Source: Tillus elongatus
Lineage: Eukaryota > Arthropoda > Insecta > Coleoptera > Cleridae
Reading direction: 5' to 3'
DNA: 64,000 nt
NCBI GenBank assembly: GCA_964006375.1
Contig: OZ023262.1
Location: 195,363,907 to 195,427,906, forward strand
Made by a program: the position numbers and the translations under genes. Every line of letters begins with the position of its first letter. The stretch's first letter is position 1. Shown here piece after piece: positions 62,575 to 64,000 of the stretch. Below the pieces are notes generated by a model. It ran no database searches. It saw nothing but the letters and a program-made list of their open reading frames with translations, and was not told the origin of the DNA.

Positions 62575-64000
62575 AAGGGGTAGACATTGATCCAATCCAA
62601 TCCATAGCAGGTGGCAGCAGGGGCCGGTGAAGTCCCAACAGACGTTTCCGGTTCTGGTGTGTGAGTCGGTTTCCCTTATAAGCAAAAATGATGATGGCTC
62701 CTCCTTGTACAAAATATTCCGGAGGCAAAATACCCCTCCATTCGGATCTCCGGGAGAGGGGTGTACAGGGGGCGCCAACATCAAGATTTAACATATCCTT
62801 TTCGAATATATGTGGCCTACATTCTAACCTGAACTCCTTCCACAATTTCCTCCAGGCTAACAGGCGCCAACTCCTCTTGCTCACCGAAACCCAAATCAGT
62901 GCCAAAACAGCCACTAATCACCTTAATTTTCTGGGGTATGAGCTCCTTACTTCCTTTAGATTACATGGAGGCCTGTGCGCATACGTCCGTAGCAATCTAC
63001 CCTGCACCAGACTCCCCAATTTAGAAGCTGGAAGAAAAGACATACTATGGATAAAACTTTCTCTCAGGGCTGCAACTAAATTCATCTGTTGCATTTACCG
63101 GTCACCTTCTGACAACAACTTTGTCCAGCTCTTTGACTACCTTTCTGAAAAAACCGACCATCTGATTTCCGAATATCCTTCCTCCGAGGTCACTATTCTT
63201 GGTGACTTCAATGTCCATAATAAGGAATGGCTAGGATCTTCAAAAACCGATCCACAAGGGAGAGCAGCGGAGGCCTTTGCAGTCAGCAATTCTTTAGCAA
63301 ATATGGTTCAGCAACCTACTTACTATCCTCGTATCCCAACACACAGCTCAAATCCCTTTGATCTCCTTCTTACTACACAACCTAAATACTATAAGATATC
63401 AGTCACCGCCCCCCTTGGTCGCTCAGACCACGGCATGGTCACTGCTTCCTGCGCAATGCAACCTGAGGTCACACAGTCATCACATCCACGTATCGTTTGG
63501 CACTACAACTCCGCAAACTGGGACGAAATGCGGGATTACTTTTCCTCATTTCCATGGGCGTCTGTCTGCTTCTCTCATCCTGACCCCTCTGATATCTCAC
63601 AAAACGTCACCGAAATCATCCAACCTGGCATGGAATTATTTATCCCACGTACACAGAAAACCTCTTCAGCCACCCAAAAGCCCTGGTTCTCTAAATCCTG
63701 TGACAAGGCCAGACTTGAAAAGGTCAAAGCTCACAAAACGCTTCTACACAATCCCAGTCAAGAAAATCGTCAAGCATTTAACGACGCAAGAAACCGCTAT
63801 GTCCGCATTCTTTCTGAGGCAAAAAACTCGTTTAATAACCACATCAAAAACAAAGTCCTCTTAAGCTTCAACGGCGGCAAACCCTTCTGGACTCTTGCTA
63901 AATCTATTGGGAATAACTTCTGCAAAAGCACGTTCCTACCTCTTGTATCAGGGGATGAAATTGTTTCTACAGCCCTGGGCAAGGCTGAACTTTTTGCTTC
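62575..64000 (+). mobile_element. LINE (CR1/jockey group) 5' region, runs off the window
   Basis: From about 62575 the DNA is GC-balanced, unlike the flanks. A ~110-bp leader (GGTGGCAGCAGGGGCCGGTG, GACGTTTCCGGTTCTGG) precedes an open ORF2. The element is cut by the window edge, so length and tail are unknown. Confidence 0.85.
62688..64000 (+). CDS. LINE ORF2 N-terminal half, intact endonuclease, partial at edge
   Basis: Starts ATG ATG ATG GCT at 62688 and is open for 437 codons with no stop to the end of the window. It is an apurinic/apyrimidinic-type endonuclease that nicks the target DNA for target-primed reverse transcription. Catalytic and binding residues are all readable: Asn40 (SFSN), Glu67 (LTETQIS), Tyr137 with Arg138 (CIYRSPSDN), Asp173 and Asn175 (ILGDFNVH), Asp247 and His248 (GRSDHGMV). 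After the endonuclease (~residues 30-255) comes the linker typical of CR1/jockey-group LINEs: KPWFSKSCDKARLEKVKAHK, ARNRYVRILSEAKNSF and PFWTLAKSIGNNFCKSTFLP, ending with LGKAELFA at the edge, just before RT. The first in-frame ATG of the triplet is a guess among three. No disruption is seen, in contrast to all other LINE readings here; the copy may be recent. Confidence 0.92.
   Translation, partial: MMMAPPCTKYSGGKIPLHSDLRERGVQGAPTSRFNISFSNICGLHSNLNSFHNFLQANRRQLLLLTETQISAKTATNHLNFLGYELLTSFRLHGGLCAYVRSNLPCTRLPNLEAGRKDILWIKLSLRAATKFICCIYRSPSDNNFVQLFDYLSEKTDHLISEYPSSEVTILGDFNVHNKEWLGSSKTDPQGRAAEAFAVSNSLANMVQQPTYYPRIPTHSSNPFDLLLTTQPKYYKISVTAPLGRSDHGMVTASCAMQPEVTQSSHPRIVWHYNSANWDEMRDYFSSFPWASVCFSHPDPSDISQNVTEIIQPGMELFIPRTQKTSSATQKPWFSKSCDKARLEKVKAHKTLLHNPSQENRQAFNDARNRYVRILSEAKNSFNNHIKNKVLLSFNGGKPFWTLAKSIGNNFCKSTFLPLVSGDEIVSTALGKAELFA

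Noticed and set aside
62534..62914. 126-codon minus-strand ORF, and plus-strand ORF 63358-63864
   Set aside because: Shadow frames of the intact LINE endonuclease ORF, whose motifs are all in the 62688 frame.

Overview
The window looks like intergenic DNA from an AT-rich arthropod genome, most probably an insect. I found no host gene that I can name with confidence. Almost every coding trace belongs to a transposable element, and the elements are nested in one another. The insect reading rests on the mix: IS630/Tc1/mariner (ITm) transposases of the type with a DUF4817-like N-terminus, RNase H-bearing and jockey-like LINEs, a Penelope-like element, BEL/Pao gag, tRNA-derived SINEs and many long (TA)n tracts. 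No source species can be read from the sequence.

Layout. 1-6.3 kb: AT-rich DNA with a worn ITm transposase (2.95-3.56 kb), the 3' end of a LINE (3.57-4.15 kb) and two related noncoding repeats (4.3-5.0 kb). 6.3-7.8 kb: probable LTR with a TATA promoter and internal duplications, then a possible gag start. 12.2-16.6 kb: antisense RNase H-bearing LINE with ORF1 and ORF2. 16.7-18 kb: antisense BEL/Pao gag with a duplicated leader or LTR block. 18.9-19.4 kb: tandem pair of hairpin + (TA)n units. 20.1 kb: SINE with clean target-site duplications. 21.2-24.1 kb: Penelope-like element with inverted terminal repeats, split by a LINE 3' end. 24.5-25.1 kb: degenerate tandem array. 25.6-36.9 kb: stacked copies of a modular (TA)n-bearing repeat family, with an ITm transposase at 32-33 kb and a solo LTR near 36 kb. 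36.9-40.7 kb: element with about 590-bp inverted ends, entered by a 5'-truncated jockey-like LINE with a 15-bp duplication. 41.3-43.3 kb: two more ITm relics. 45.5-45.7 kb: near-perfect palindrome. 47.1-51.1 kb: long-TIR ITm element containing a second, internally deleted long-TIR element. 53.1-57.1 kb: ITm element with 452-bp TIRs and a nearly readable transposase, at the centre of a larger inverted repeat. 57.7-60.2 kb: L1/Tx1-like LINE sitting in a CA-rich microsatellite. 60.3-62.35 kb: gutted ITm element with a SINE inside. 62.6 kb to the edge: a LINE whose ORF is fully open for 437 codons.

The recurring theme is a noncoding family built of a few modules around a fixed internal (TA)n tract. 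At least thirteen copies or part copies occur here. TA-targeting ITm elements repeatedly have their ends exactly at those tracts. The best leads are this family (including a possible conserved short reading frame in its body), the nested inverted repeat at 53-57 kb, the Penelope-like element with inverted ends, and the intact LINE ORF at the right edge. All assignments are by reading alone; no database search was run.
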